Source: Seohaeicola saemankumensis
GTDB taxonomy: Bacteria > Pseudomonadota > Alphaproteobacteria > Rhodobacterales > Rhodobacteraceae
Length of the DNA: 64,000 bases
Direction of reading: 5' to 3'
NCBI RefSeq assembly: GCF_021021435.1
Contig: NZ_JAINWI010000003.1
Location: 248,001-312,000 of the forward strand
Below the pieces are notes generated by a model that saw only the letters and a list, made by a program, of their open reading frames with translations, was not told where the DNA came from and made no database searches. The position numbers and the translations under genes are program-made. Every line of letters starts with the position of its first letter. Within the stretch, counting starts at the first letter, position 1. Positions 52,303 to 61,554 of the stretch are shown here, piece by piece.

Positions 52303-53460
52303 ATGAGAACAATCACCACAACCGAAGACCTTGCCGCTTTCTGCACCGAAGCGCGCCGCCACGACTATGTCACACTCGACACGGAATTCCTGCGAGAACG
52401 CACTTATTATTCCAAGCTTTGCCTGATCCAGATGGCGATGCCCGGCAATGATGACAGCACTGCTGTTCTGGTTGATCCGCTGGTGGATGGTCTGTCTCTG
52501 GAGCCGCTCTACGGGCTTTTTCGTGATACATCCGTGGTCAAGGTCTTCCATGCCGCGCGGCAGGATCTGGAAATATTTTTCGTCAATGCCCGCGTCTTTC
52601 CGACGCCCCTGTTCGACACGCAGGTGGCCGCGATGGTCTGCGGCTTTGGAGAGCAGGCCGGATACGAGACACTGGTCAAGAAGATCGCCAAGGCCAGCGT
52701 CGACAAGTCCTCGCGCTTTACAGACTGGTCGCGCCGTCCGCTAAGCGAGGCGCAGATGGCCTATGCGCTGGCGGATGTGACCCATCTTCGGAAGGTCTAT
52801 GAATATCTGGCCAAGGAACTGAAAAAAGCCGACCGGTCCAAATGGGTCGAGGAAGAACTTGAGATCCTGACCAACCCCGAAACCTATATCTCGCGCCCCG
52901 AGGATGCATGGGAGCGGGTCAAGACCCGCACCACATCGGGTAAGTTTCTGGCCATCGTGCGCGAACTGGCGCGTTTCCGCGAGGAATATGCCCAGACCAA
53001 CGATGTGCCGCGCAGCCGTGTCTACAAGGACGATGCGCTGGTCGAACTCGCCTCGACCAAACCTGTGACGATGAACGATCTGAACCGCTCGCGTCTGCTG
53101 ATGCGCGAGGCGCGCAAGGGTGAGATTGCGGATGGTATTCTGGCCGCGATCAAGGCAGGCATGGATTGCGCGCCCGAAGATTATCCGCGCCCTGACCTCA
53201 GCCGCGAGAAGATGCAGGTCAATCCGGCGCTGGCCGATCTGCTGCGCGTCCTGCTGAAAGCCAAGACCGAAGATTCGGGCGTAGCATCCAAGCTGATCGC
53301 CTCAAGCGCCGATCTGGACGCGATTGCTGCGGGCGAGCGTGACGTGGCCGCCCTGCGCGGCTGGCGGTCCGAGGTATTCGGCACCGATGCGCTGCGTCTG
53401 TGTCAGGGGCAGATTGCCCTGTCGGCCAAAGGCAATGATGTCAGGATCGTCGAGCTGTAA
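52303..53460 (+). CDS. rnd: Ribonuclease D
   Basis: The product is 385 aa. The DEDD exonuclease is seen as YVTLDTEFLRERTYYSKLCLIQM (D and E), VKVFHAARQDLEIFF (D) and QMAYALADVTHLRKVYEYL (Y-x3-D), followed by an HRDC domain (~residues 210-290; RELARFREEYAQTNDVPRSRVYKDD). It trims 3' ends of tRNA precursors. No neighbouring partner gene. Confidence 0.95.
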   Translation: MRTITTTEDLAAFCTEARRHDYVTLDTEFLRERTYYSKLCLIQMAMPGNDDSTAVLVDPLVDGLSLEPLYGLFRDTSVVKVFHAARQDLEIFFVNARVFPTPLFDTQVAAMVCGFGEQAGYETLVKKIAKASVDKSSRFTDWSRRPLSEAQMAYALADVTHLRKVYEYLAKELKKADRSKWVEEELEILTNPETYISRPEDAWERVKTRTTSGKFLAIVRELARFREEYAQTNDVPRSRVYKDDALVELASTKPVTMNDLNRSRLLMREARKGEIADGILAAIKAGMDCAPEDYPRPDLSREKMQVNPALADLLRVLLKAKTEDSGVASKLIASSADLDAIAAGERDVAALRGWRSEVFGTDALRLCQGQIALSAKGNDVRIVEL

Positions 53461-53477
53461 GGCTGCGTGACGTGGGC

Positions 53478-53999
53478 TTAACGCCGAGTTGTGGTGGCTG
53501 CGTTGCGTTCGGCCTGCACACGGATCACGCGCACGCCATCCAGATCGGCATCGCTGACCCGCACTGCAGCAACATGGCTTCTGGCGCGTTCGGGCATGGG
53601 CATGGACCCGGCAGAAGGTGCGAAGGCGCGCAACTCATAGGTCAGCACACCATCGACTGGAACGCCGTTATTCACAGGCTGTAGTGATACATTGAACGCG
53701 CCGACCGTGTCTGACACGGCTGTGGCGCGGATCAGCGCGCCGCCCTGCACACGCAGAACCGACAGATCCCCCACCTGTGCCGCAAGTGGTGCATCCGGTA
53801 AAACATCAGCGGGGCGGCTGGCGGCGAAAAGACCGCCGGTGCCACCTCTGGGGATCAGCGGATTTGCCTCGGTCGAGGCCACAGGCTCGACCTGCGAGCG
53901 CCCGAACCAGTTGAACGGATTGATGCGCGAGTCGCGCACTCCGGCACATCCGGACAGAACCAGTGTCGAGACCAAAAGGGCCGAAGTAAGGTGTCGCAT
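53478..53999 (-). CDS. Predicted lipoprotein
   Basis: The product is about 173 aa. The signal LTSALLVSTLVLSGCAG has a lipobox (LSGC), so it is lipid-anchored. The rest (INPFNWFGRSQVEPVA..., RVQGGALIRATAVSDTVGAFNVSLQPVN...) is a beta-rich domain unknown to me but of the kind found conserved in Rhodobacteraceae envelopes. Convergent with rnd. Confidence 0.75.
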   Translation of the reverse strand: MRHLTSALLVSTLVLSGCAGVRDSRINPFNWFGRSQVEPVASTEANPLIPRGGTGGLFAASRPADVLPDAPLAAQVGDLSVLRVQGGALIRATAVSDTVGAFNVSLQPVNNGVPVDGVLTYELRAFAPSAGSMPMPERARSHVAAVRVSDADLDGVRVIRVQAERNAATTTRR

Positions 54000-54135
54000 C
54001 CAGTGCCGCCCCATCCGCTATATTGTATTAAGACCTGACTACCTTATCGGTCGCGGCTTGAAAAGACGCAAGGCCGCACTGGACCTTTGCGCCACGCTTG
54101 CCTAACTGATGGGGCAAGCAAACGGGGAACGGAAA

Positions 54136-54546
54136 ATGGCCAGCGAACGGTTCGAAGCGATTGTCGAGGATTTTGAGTTTCTCGAGGATTGGGAAGATCG
54201 CTATCGCTATGTGATTGATCAGGGCAAGGCGCTGGACCCGTTGCCAGATGCGCTGCGCGTAGCCGCCACCAAGGTGGATGGTTGCGCCAGTCAGGTCTGG
54301 TTGCATCCGGTGATCGAAAACGGGCAGTTCCGGTTCGAGGGCGACAGCGACGCGATGATCGTGCGCGGCCTGATCGCGGTGCTGCGCGCGCTCTACAACG
54401 ATATTCCCGTGACCGAAGTGGGGCGCGTCGATGCGCCAGCCGAACTTGCGCGGCTTGGCCTGAACGACCACCTGTCGGCACAACGCTCGAATGGATTACG
54501 TGCGATGATTGAACGGATCAGGCTGGTCGCGGCCGAGGCCGCTTGA
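54136..54546 (+). CDS. SufE family protein
   Basis: The product is 136 aa. FEFLEDWEDRYRYVIDQGKALDPLP and KVDGCASQVWLHP with the sulfur-accepting Cys (residue ~51) are characteristic, followed by VRGLIAVLRALYNDIPV. SufE carries sulfur from SufS for Fe-S cluster assembly. ATG 54136 follows ACGGAA; an upstream ATG at 54109 would add 9 residues. No suf genes adjoin. Confidence 0.92.
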   Translation: MASERFEAIVEDFEFLEDWEDRYRYVIDQGKALDPLPDALRVAATKVDGCASQVWLHPVIENGQFRFEGDSDAMIVRGLIAVLRALYNDIPVTEVGRVDAPAELARLGLNDHLSAQRSNGLRAMIERIRLVAAEAA

Positions 54547-54626
54547 GGCACGGCATAACGGCCAGAACAGCCGCACGCCCCGCGCGCGACAAGGCTGAAG
54601 GAGGTCGCGGGATCGGACCGTCCTGA

Positions 54627-55283
54627 TTATATGACCGAAACGCCAGCCAGCGCCGCTTCCAGATCGCCATAACCTGTAAAACGCCGCTCGAAGGCCAGCC
54701 CCAGCCGCGCGGCGCAGTCTTGAGCTTTCGCAGTCAGGGCGGCATCATCGGTCTGCGCCTGATAGACCAGTTTCGTGTAATGCCCGAAATAGGTGTCGCG
54801 CAATTGCGGGTGACGGTCCAGACCCAAGGGTTCCCACACGAAGGCGTCGAACTGGCGGACCAGAAAATCGGTCAGGTAGAAGGCGGTGAACTCGTCAGGG
54901 GCATTGGCCGCAAACTGCGCGTTACCCTCGAAAAAGCTGTAGCAATGCGGTCCGGCCACCATACCGACACCCAGCCTTTCGCAGACGGTCTGCAGTTGTC
55001 CACCCGTGCCGCAATCCGCATAGACCACAAAGATGCGGTCATACGCGGCACGGTGCTTCAGCACATCCTGTTCCACGGCTTGCGGTATCCGTTCGGGATG
55101 GTTGTGCAGGATCGCGGGCAGGCAGGTCAGATCCATATGGTCCCAACCGTTGCGTGCGATCAGATCAAGAATTTCGCGCGCGAGGGCACCGCAGGCGATT
55201 AGCAATACGCGCTGCAAAGGGGCAGGGGGCGCGTTCAGCGCCAGACCTTGTTGCGTCAACTGGTCATCGTCTGGCAGATCCAT
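54627..55283 (-). CDS. DUF1638 domain-containing protein
   Basis: The product is 218 aa. RVLLIACGALAREILDLIARNGW, LPAILHNHPERIPQAVEQ, VVYADCGTGGQL and GPHCYSFFEG are the conserved blocks of DUF1638, a family that is often next to corrinoid methyltransferase genes. AGGGATCACGG precedes the ATG at 55283. The corrinoid protein and the homocysteine methyltransferase lie just upstream on the same strand, separated by a terminator. A role in cobalamin-dependent methyl transfer is inferred from this context. Confidence 0.85.
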   Translation of the reverse strand: MDLPDDDQLTQQGLALNAPPAPLQRVLLIACGALAREILDLIARNGWDHMDLTCLPAILHNHPERIPQAVEQDVLKHRAAYDRIFVVYADCGTGGQLQTVCERLGVGMVAGPHCYSFFEGNAQFAANAPDEFTAFYLTDFLVRQFDAFVWEPLGLDRHPQLRDTYFGHYTKLVYQAQTDDAALTAKAQDCAARLGLAFERRFTGYGDLEAALAGVSVI

Positions 55284-55309
55284 CCGTGATCCCTTGCTCA
55301 AAAGAAAAA

Positions 55310-55332
55310 GCCCGCACCTTACGGGTGCGGGC
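55310..55332 (-). terminator. Rho-independent terminator of the corrinoid protein gene
   Basis: The 9-bp stem GCCCGCACC / GGTGCGGGC is followed on the minus strand by TTTTTCTTTT. It lies 28 bp after the corrinoid-protein stop and before the DUF1638 start, so DUF1638 is probably expressed by read-through or its own promoter. Confidence 0.85.
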
Positions 55333-55360
55333 ATCTGGTCCGGTCAGACGCGGCCCCCGT

Positions 55361-56068
55361 TCAGGCGCGCATAGCCGCCTGATTATGCTTTTGCGCAACA
55401 TAGGTTTTTGCGGTTTCCACGGCAACAGCGGCATCACGGCAATAGGCATCAGCGCCAATGGCACGGCCGAATTCCTCGTTCAGCGGCGCACCGCCCACCA
55501 GCACGATATAGTCGTCGCGCATGCCTTTTTCGACCAGCGTATCAATCACGACCTTCATATAGGGCATGGTTGTGGTCAGCAGCGCGGACATGCCAAGGAT
55601 ATCGGGCTTTTCAGCCTCCAGGGCATCCAGATAGCTGTCGACGGCGTTGTTGATGCCAAGGTCGATCACCTCGAAACCGGCCCCTTCCATCATCATACCG
55701 ACAAGGTTCTTGCCAATATCGTGGATGTCACCCTTCACGGTGCCGATGACCATCTTGCCCTGCTTGGGCGCACCGGTTTCCACCAGAAGCGGTTTGAGGA
55801 TAGCCATCCCGCCCTTCATCGCATTGGCGGCCAGAAGCACCTCTGGTACGAAAAGGATACCGTCGCGGAAGTCCTTGCCCACGATGGTCATGCCCGCGAC
55901 AAGCGCTTCGGTCAGGATCTCGTAGGGCTGCCAGCCGCGTTCCAGAAGGATGTTGACGCTTTCCTCGATCTCTTCGCGCAGACCGTCATAGAGGTCGTCG
56001 TACATCTGTTGAACCAGTTCCTCGTCATCGAGATCGGCGAGGATGATGTCGTCTTGGTCTTCGGACAT
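55361..56068 (-). CDS. Corrinoid (B12)-binding methyltransferase protein, MtbC/MetH-B12-domain type
   Basis: The product is 235 aa. An N-terminal helical cap (residues ~1-95, with GKDFRDGILFVPEVLLAANAM) is followed by the cobalamin-binding Rossmann domain with GTVKGDIHDIGKNLVGMMM, the DxHxxG lower-ligand motif, and VLVGGAPLNEEFG. It carries a methyl group on cobalt between a donor and homocysteine. With the upstream homocysteine methyltransferase it looks like a split methionine synthase. Transcription stops at a terminator after it. Confidence 0.93.
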   Translation of the reverse strand: MSEDQDDIILADLDDEELVQQMYDDLYDGLREEIEESVNILLERGWQPYEILTEALVAGMTIVGKDFRDGILFVPEVLLAANAMKGGMAILKPLLVETGAPKQGKMVIGTVKGDIHDIGKNLVGMMMEGAGFEVIDLGINNAVDSYLDALEAEKPDILGMSALLTTTMPYMKVVIDTLVEKGMRDDYIVLVGGAPLNEEFGRAIGADAYCRDAAVAVETAKTYVAQKHNQAAMRA

Positions 56069-56237
56069 GGCGGGTTCCTTGGCTTATGTGGCGCGAGCGC
56101 CTGCGTCTTGCTGTCGTCTGCCCATCTGGGGCCTTTATAGATAGGGCACTGGTCGGATTGCGACATCGGCGCAATCTGTTCCGACCTGAGCCTTTGAATT
56201 CTGCGTGCCGTTGCCGGAATGATGCGCTCTGGACGCC

Positions 56238-57257
56238 TTATCCGTCGCGTTTGATACTCCTGCGGCTGCGGCGTGGCGCGGCCGTATCGTCGCCCGTGCC
56301 ATCGCCAGCCGAGGAAAACGCCCCCAGCAATTCCGTGATCCGGTCCAGCGTCGGGCGCGGCCCGCGCGGACGGCTTTCAAGAGCCGCGCGCATATGCGAC
56401 AGATGCTCGGGCATGGTGCCGCAGCAGCCGCCGATGATGGTGGCACCGGCATCGCGCGCCAGAACCGCATATTCGGCCATCAGTTCGGGAGTGCCGTCAT
56501 AGTGGATATGCCCGTCATGGTATTTCGGAATGCCCGCATTGCCCTTGGCGATGATCGGACGCTCAGTTCCTTGTGCGGCAAAGCCCAGCACGGTGCGCAG
56601 CAGGTCGGATGCGCCTGTGCCGCAATTGGCGCCAAAGGCCAGCGGCGGGTTCGGCAAGGCCTCGACCATCTCGACCATGGCGGCGCTGGTCACACCCATC
56701 ATTGTGCGGCCTGCCGTGTCGAAACTCATGGTGCCGCACCACGGCATGTTCGCCAGCGCAAAAGCCTCGGCGGCGGCACGGTATTCCTCGGGAGCCGAGA
56801 TTGTCTCCAGCCAGAGCACATCCGCCCCGCCTTCTTTCAAACCTTCGGCCTGTTCGTGAAAAATCTCGACCGCGAGGGCATGCGTCAGCGGTCCCATCGG
56901 CGCAAAAATCTCGCCGGTCGGGCCGACCGAGCCCGCCACGACGACGGTGCGGCCGGATTTGTCGGCAACAGCGCGTCCCAATTCGGCACTGAGCCGCGAG
57001 AGTTCCCGCGCGCGTTTTTCCGCGCCGTGCAGTTTTAGGCGGCTGGCATTGCCGCCAAAGGAATTGGTCAGGAAAATATCGCTGCCTGCATCCACGGCGG
57101 ATTTGTAAAGCTTGGTGATCCGGTCTGGATGTTCCTCGTTCCACATCTCGGGCGCATCGCCAGAGCTTAGCCCCATATTGAACAGGTTGGTGCCGGTGGC
57201 ACCATCGGCCATCAGCCAGTCGCGGGAGGCCAGAAGGCGGGAGAGGGCATCGGTCAT
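56238..57257 (-). CDS. Homocysteine S-methyltransferase (betaine-homocysteine / split MetH type)
   Basis: The product is 339 aa. MADGATGTNLFNMGLSSGDAPEMWN, TNSFGGNASRL, FGANCGTGASDL (zinc Cys) and GATIIGGCCGTMPEHL (zinc Cys pair) are the Pfam S-methyl_trans core. It transfers a methyl group to homocysteine, giving methionine, probably from the corrinoid protein encoded 170 bp downstream. The start at 57257 follows AGGATATGAC; the longer frame is not protein-like. The C-terminus is a basic tail. Confidence 0.92.
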   Translation of the reverse strand: MTDALSRLLASRDWLMADGATGTNLFNMGLSSGDAPEMWNEEHPDRITKLYKSAVDAGSDIFLTNSFGGNASRLKLHGAEKRARELSRLSAELGRAVADKSGRTVVVAGSVGPTGEIFAPMGPLTHALAVEIFHEQAEGLKEGGADVLWLETISAPEEYRAAAEAFALANMPWCGTMSFDTAGRTMMGVTSAAMVEMVEALPNPPLAFGANCGTGASDLLRTVLGFAAQGTERPIIAKGNAGIPKYHDGHIHYDGTPELMAEYAVLARDAGATIIGGCCGTMPEHLSHMRAALESRPRGPRPTLDRITELLGAFSSAGDGTGDDTAAPRRSRRSIKRDG

Positions 57258-57468
57258 GTCATATCCTGATCTTGTCGTTGCAACGCAAACGCACGCGTCT
57301 GGTGTCATGTTTGACGCGCGCGGGCAAATTCATATTGGTCATAATGATTGTGAACAAAGCATGAAAGCGGTCAGGCGTTCCGCCTTGCAAGCGCGGATGT
57401 GCGGGCCTGACCGCGCCGCGCACCACCATGGCGAAAACATGGCCTGACGCGGCGCGCGGCTTTGCCTA

Positions 57469-57783
57469 TCAGAACTCGCTCAGCAGTTGGGTCTTGGCCA
57501 CAACCAGCAGCTCGTCCATTTTGGCGCGCACGGTGTCGGGATCGGACAAATCGCCCAGATCGGCCGCAACCTTGCGAACCACATCCTCGTGACCCGCTTC
57601 CTCAAAGTCGGCCTTGATCACGTCACGGGCATATTCCGCGGCCTCAGCCTCGGATTTTCCCAGCAGACCTGCGGCCCAGAGACCCAGCAGTTTGTTGCGC
57701 CGCGCCTCGGCTTTGAATTTCATTTCCTCGTCATGGGCGAATTTCGCCTCGAACGCGCGTTCGCGGTCATCAAAGCCTGTCAT
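57469..57783 (-). CDS. DUF1476 protein, F1-ATPase zeta-type inhibitor
   Basis: The product is 104 aa. FDDRERAFEAKFAHDEEMKFKAEARRNKLLGLWAA gives the N-terminal inhibitory helix and HEDVVRKVAADLGDLSD the four-helix bundle of the zeta subunit first found in Paracoccus. It blocks ATP hydrolysis by the F1 motor in alphaproteobacteria. GAGGAAGC precedes the start. Divergent from purC. Confidence 0.93.
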   Translation of the reverse strand: MTGFDDRERAFEAKFAHDEEMKFKAEARRNKLLGLWAAGLLGKSEAEAAEYARDVIKADFEEAGHEDVVRKVAADLGDLSDPDTVRAKMDELLVVAKTQLLSEF

Positions 57784-57941
57784 ATGTCGCTTCCTCGGGT
57801 GCCAGTTGAACCTCGTTTCGATATGCACACCCTGAGGGGTTGACGCAAGGGGCAGGGCGCATCTTGCGACAAGGCCGCCCATCGACTAAAGGGGTGGACA
57901 ACTGGACGGGACTCATGCCTGTCCTCAGCACCGGAGTGGCC

Positions 57942-58703
57942 ATGGCACGGCGCAAGAAAATCTACGAAGGCAAGGCAAAGACTTTGTATGAAGGGCCGGA
58001 GCCCGGAACGATCATCCAGTATTTCAAGGATGACGCAACCGCCTTCAACGCCGAAAAGCGCGATGTGATCGAAGGCAAGGGCGTGCTGAACAACATGTTG
58101 TCCGAGTTTTTCATGACCGGACTGGCAGCCGTTGGTGTCCCCACACATTTCATCAAGCGGATCAACATGCGCGAACAGCTTGTGCGCGCCTGCGAGATCA
58201 TCCCGCTGGAAGTGGTCGTGCGGAACTATGCCGCAGGCTCGATGTCCAAGCGTCTGGGGATCGAGGAAGGTCTGCAACTGCCGCGCCCGATCATCGAATA
58301 CTACTACAAGGACGACAAACTGGGCGATCCGCTGGTTACCGAAGAACATATCGCCGCCTTTGGCTGGGCCAGCCAGCAGGACATGGACGATATTTTGAGC
58401 CTTGCGCTGCGGGTCAATGATTTCCTGTCTGGCGTGATGTTCAGCGTCGGTATCAAGCTGGTCGATTTCAAGATCGAGATCGGCCGCGTCTACGAGGGTG
58501 ACTTCCAGCGCCTTCTGGTTGCCGACGAGATCAGCCCAGATAGCTGCCGCCTGTGGGATATCGAAAGCGGGCGCAAGCTGGACAAGGACGTGTTCCGCCG
58601 CGATCTGGGTAGCCTGACAGATGCCTATTCCGAAGTGGCACGCCGTCTGGGTGTCATGCCCAAGAATGCAACGCCAATCACCAAGCCGACCCTGATCAAC
58701 TGA
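57942..58703 (+). CDS. purC: Phosphoribosylaminoimidazole-succinocarboxamide synthase
   Basis: The product is 253 aa. [62 protein letters not shown] and [14 protein letters not shown] are the SAICAR-synthetase signatures. It joins aspartate to CAIR. The start at 57942 has GGAG 6 bases upstream. It heads the purC-purS-purQ cluster. Confidence 0.97.
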   Translation: MARRKKIYEGKAKTLYEGPEPGTIIQYFKDDATAFNAEKRDVIEGKGVLNNMLSEFFMTGLAAVGVPTHFIKRINMREQLVRACEIIPLEVVVRNYAAGSMSKRLGIEEGLQLPRPIIEYYYKDDKLGDPLVTEEHIAAFGWASQQDMDDILSLALRVNDFLSGVMFSVGIKLVDFKIEIGRVYEGDFQRLLVADEISPDSCRLWDIESGRKLDKDVFRRDLGSLTDAYSEVARRLGVMPKNATPITKPTLIN

Positions 58704-58799
58704 CATCCGCCGCCAGTCCCTGATCGGGTGCCGGTCAGGGATATTTGAAGCAAGAAGAAGCAGGGGCGCGCTTTGCCCAGCGAGACCGGAGAACGACCG

Positions 58800-59039
58800 A
58801 TGAAAGCACGTGTGCATGTGATGCTGAAAAACGGGGTTCTGGACCCGCAGGGCGAGGCGGTACGCCACGCTTTGGGAACGCTGGGGTTCGAGGGCGTAGA
58901 ATCCGTCCGTCAGGGTAAGGTGATCGAACTTGAACTGGCCGCGACCGATGCCGAAGCCGCGCGCGTCGAGGTGACCCGCATGTGCGAGGCCATCCTCGCC
59001 AATACGGTGATCGAAAGCTACACGGTGGAGATCGTCTGA
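58800..59039 (+). CDS. purS: Phosphoribosylformylglycinamidine synthase subunit PurS
   Basis: The product is 79 aa: KARVHVMLKNGVLDPQGEAVRHALGTLGF and VESVRQGKVIEL are the PurS signatures. It bridges PurL and PurQ in the FGAR amidotransferase of organisms with split PurL. The stop overlaps purQ by one base. Confidence 0.96.
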   Translation: MKARVHVMLKNGVLDPQGEAVRHALGTLGFEGVESVRQGKVIELELAATDAEAARVEVTRMCEAILANTVIESYTVEIV

Positions 59040-59707
59040 TGCACGCGGCGGTTATTACCTTTCCGGGATCGAACTGCGACCGCGATCTGGCTGTTGCTTT
59101 CGAGGCTGCAGGCGCAAAGGTCAGCCGTATCTGGCACAAGGAGACTGATCTGCCGCAAGGCGTTGATGTTGTGGGTATTCCTGGTGGTTTTTCCTTTGGC
59201 GACTACCTGCGTTGCGGCGCGATTGCGGCCAATTCCCCGATCTGTCATGCCGTGGTTGCCCATGCGGGGCGCGGCGGTTATGTGCTGGGAATCTGCAACG
59301 GATTTCAGGTGCTGACCGAAACGCGTCTTCTGCCGGGGGCCTTGATGCGGAATGCAGGGCTGAAATTCATCTGCCGCGCGGTCGGTTTGGCCGTGGCCAC
59401 GACCGACAGCGCGTTCACAACAGGCTACCAGAAAGGGCAGGTGCTGCGCATTCCCGTGGCGCATCACGATGGTAACTACACCGCCGGTCCCGATCTTCTG
59501 GCGCAGCTTCAGGCCGAGGATCGCATCGCCTTCACCTATGCAGAGCCGGTCAACGGTTCGGTCGGTGATATCGCGGGTGTGTTGAGCGCGAACCGTCGCG
59601 TTCTCGGCATGATGCCCCATCCCGAACGCGCCGCCGAAGACACGCATGGCAGCACCGATGGCAGGCAGATCTTTGCCGGTCTGGTGGGTGCCTTGACGAC
59701 TGCCTGA
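59039..59707 (+). CDS. purQ: Phosphoribosylformylglycinamidine synthase subunit PurQ (glutaminase)
   Basis: The product is 222 aa. FPGSNCDRDLAVAF, IPGGFSFGDYLRCGAIAA, VLGICNGFQVLTE (nucleophile Cys) and MMPHPERAAED (His, Glu) show a class-I glutaminase. It feeds ammonia to PurL. purL is not in this window. Confidence 0.96.
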   Translation: MHAAVITFPGSNCDRDLAVAFEAAGAKVSRIWHKETDLPQGVDVVGIPGGFSFGDYLRCGAIAANSPICHAVVAHAGRGGYVLGICNGFQVLTETRLLPGALMRNAGLKFICRAVGLAVATTDSAFTTGYQKGQVLRIPVAHHDGNYTAGPDLLAQLQAEDRIAFTYAEPVNGSVGDIAGVLSANRRVLGMMPHPERAAEDTHGSTDGRQIFAGLVGALTTA

Positions 59708-59743
59708 CTTGAGCGCAGGGCCGCATCGGCGTAATCTCGCGCC

Positions 59744-61549
59744 ATGACATCACAGCGCGCCCCATCCCCAGGACAAAAGCCGTCGAAATCACGGGGTTTG
59801 GCGCGTCGTGCGGATACCACGCGCACGGTCGGCTGGCGTGCGCGTATCGCGCTTGGTGTGCTGATGGTCATCGCTGTGGTGACCGTTGCGGTCACCAACA
59901 ACCTGCTGACCGACCGCTTTACCGAAACCACCCGCAACAGGGCCGAGCTGCGTCTTGCGCTTTACAGCGGCAACCTGCTGAGCGAGTTGCGCCGAAACGC
60001 CATCGTGCCCCAGCTTCTCGCGCGCGATCCGACCCTGATTTCAGCCCTGACAACCGAGGATTATTCGCTATCCACCCAGAGGTTGATCTCTTTCGTCGAG
60101 GAGATCGGGGCGGCGTCCCTTGTGTTGTTGGACCGCGAGGGTCGCGCCGTGGCTTCGACCGACCGCAACAGGCTGGGCACGAATTACCGCAGGGAATCCT
60201 TTTTTGTCGACGCTTTGCGGGCGAATGACACAATCTTCAATGTGCAGCGCCGCGAGTCGGGTAGCTTCCATTTTTCTTATTCGCGGCGCATCTCGGCGCA
60301 GAACGTTACAGTGGGTGTAATTGTCGTCGAGGTTGATCTGCAGAAATTCGAACGTGCTTGGGCGGGGATTTCCGATGCGGTTCTGGTGACCAATTCCGAA
60401 GGGGTCATCGTGCTGGCGACCGAACCGCGTTGGCGCGGTATGACCGAGGCGGAAGCCCTGGCCCAGCAGCCGCCTGAAAGTGCGATCCAGCGTGCCATTC
60501 AGGCCACTGCCGACTGGACCGCCTTGCCGGCCGATGCCTATGTCATGGGCGAGGCGGTGATCCGCATGGAAGGTCGTATCCCGTTCCGTGGCTGGCGGAT
60601 CGCCAGTTTCACGACCTACACAAGCGTCCGCGAACGCGTAAACGGCGTGCTGGCCCTGGAAATCATGGGATTCGCCATTCTTCTGGCGCTGGCCTTTTAT
60701 CTGACCAGCCGCAAGAACGCGTTGCGGATGGCGCTGTTCCAGCGCGAGTCGGCAGAACTCCGCCTGCTGAACGCAAGGCTACAGCGGGAAATCGCCGAGC
60801 GCGAGAAGGTGCAGGAGACCCTTGCGGTGGCCGAACAGACCCTTGCGCAAAGCTCGAAACTGGCGGCCTTGGGCGAGATGTCGGCGGCTGTCAGCCACGA
60901 GTTGAACCAGCCCTTGGCGGCCATGAAAACCTATCTGGCCGGGGCGCGCCTGCTTCTGCGGCGCAATCGTCCGGACGAGGCTTTGTCATCCTTCCAGCGG
61001 ATCGACGATCTGATCGAACGGATGGGCTCGATCACGCGGCAACTCAAGTCCTATGCGCGCAAAAGCGGCGACCAGTTGACCCCTGTAAACATGGGCGAAG
61101 CGCTGGCATCAGCCCTGTCCATGATGGAGCCACAGTTGAAACAGCGGCGTATCGCGATCAGCCGCGCCTTGCCGGATCAGCCTGTCATGGTGATGGGCGA
61201 CCGGATCAGGATCGAGCAGGTGATGATCAACCTTTTGCGCAATGCAATGGACGCAACGCAGACTGTAACCGCGCCAGAGATCGACATCATTCTAGCCGCC
61301 GGAGAAACCGCCACCCTAACGGTGCGCGACAATGGCGAAGGGATCAAGGATCTGGAGAATCTGTTCGAGCCTTTCTACACGACCAAGAAACCGGGCGAGG
61401 GCGTGGGCCTTGGTCTTGCCATTTCCTCGGGGATCGTGAACGACCTTGGCGGCAGGCTGACAGCCCGCAACGCGAAAGATGGCGGCGCGGTCTTTGAAGT
61501 TCAGCTTCCGATCTTAGGTAATGACAGCGAAATAGAAGCGGCGGAGTAA
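59744..61549 (+). CDS. dctB: C4-dicarboxylate sensor histidine kinase
   Basis: The product is 601 aa. Membrane helices at ~33-52 and ~300-321 enclose a long periplasmic dCache sensor (FVEEIGAASLVLLDREGRAVASTDRNRLGTNYRRESFF), followed by a coiled coil and the kinase core with H385 in MSAAVSHELNQPLAAMKTY, N-box NLLRNAMDATQ, and G boxes VRDNGEGI and GVGLGLAISSGIV. This is DctB architecture. It pairs with the regulator 5 bases downstream. Confidence 0.93.
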   Translation: MTSQRAPSPGQKPSKSRGLARRADTTRTVGWRARIALGVLMVIAVVTVAVTNNLLTDRFTETTRNRAELRLALYSGNLLSELRRNAIVPQLLARDPTLISALTTEDYSLSTQRLISFVEEIGAASLVLLDREGRAVASTDRNRLGTNYRRESFFVDALRANDTIFNVQRRESGSFHFSYSRRISAQNVTVGVIVVEVDLQKFERAWAGISDAVLVTNSEGVIVLATEPRWRGMTEAEALAQQPPESAIQRAIQATADWTALPADAYVMGEAVIRMEGRIPFRGWRIASFTTYTSVRERVNGVLALEIMGFAILLALAFYLTSRKNALRMALFQRESAELRLLNARLQREIAEREKVQETLAVAEQTLAQSSKLAALGEMSAAVSHELNQPLAAMKTYLAGARLLLRRNRPDEALSSFQRIDDLIERMGSITRQLKSYARKSGDQLTPVNMGEALASALSMMEPQLKQRRIAISRALPDQPVMVMGDRIRIEQVMINLLRNAMDATQTVTAPEIDIILAAGETATLTVRDNGEGIKDLENLFEPFYTTKKPGEGVGLGLAISSGIVNDLGGRLTARNAKDGGAVFEVQLPILGNDSEIEAAE

Positions 61550-61554
61550 GCCCT

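Noticed and set aside
52138-52551. N-terminal extension of the MFS transporter
   Set aside because: The 138 upstream residues have no membrane helices or family likeness; they are antisense to the start of rnd and the intergenic gap.
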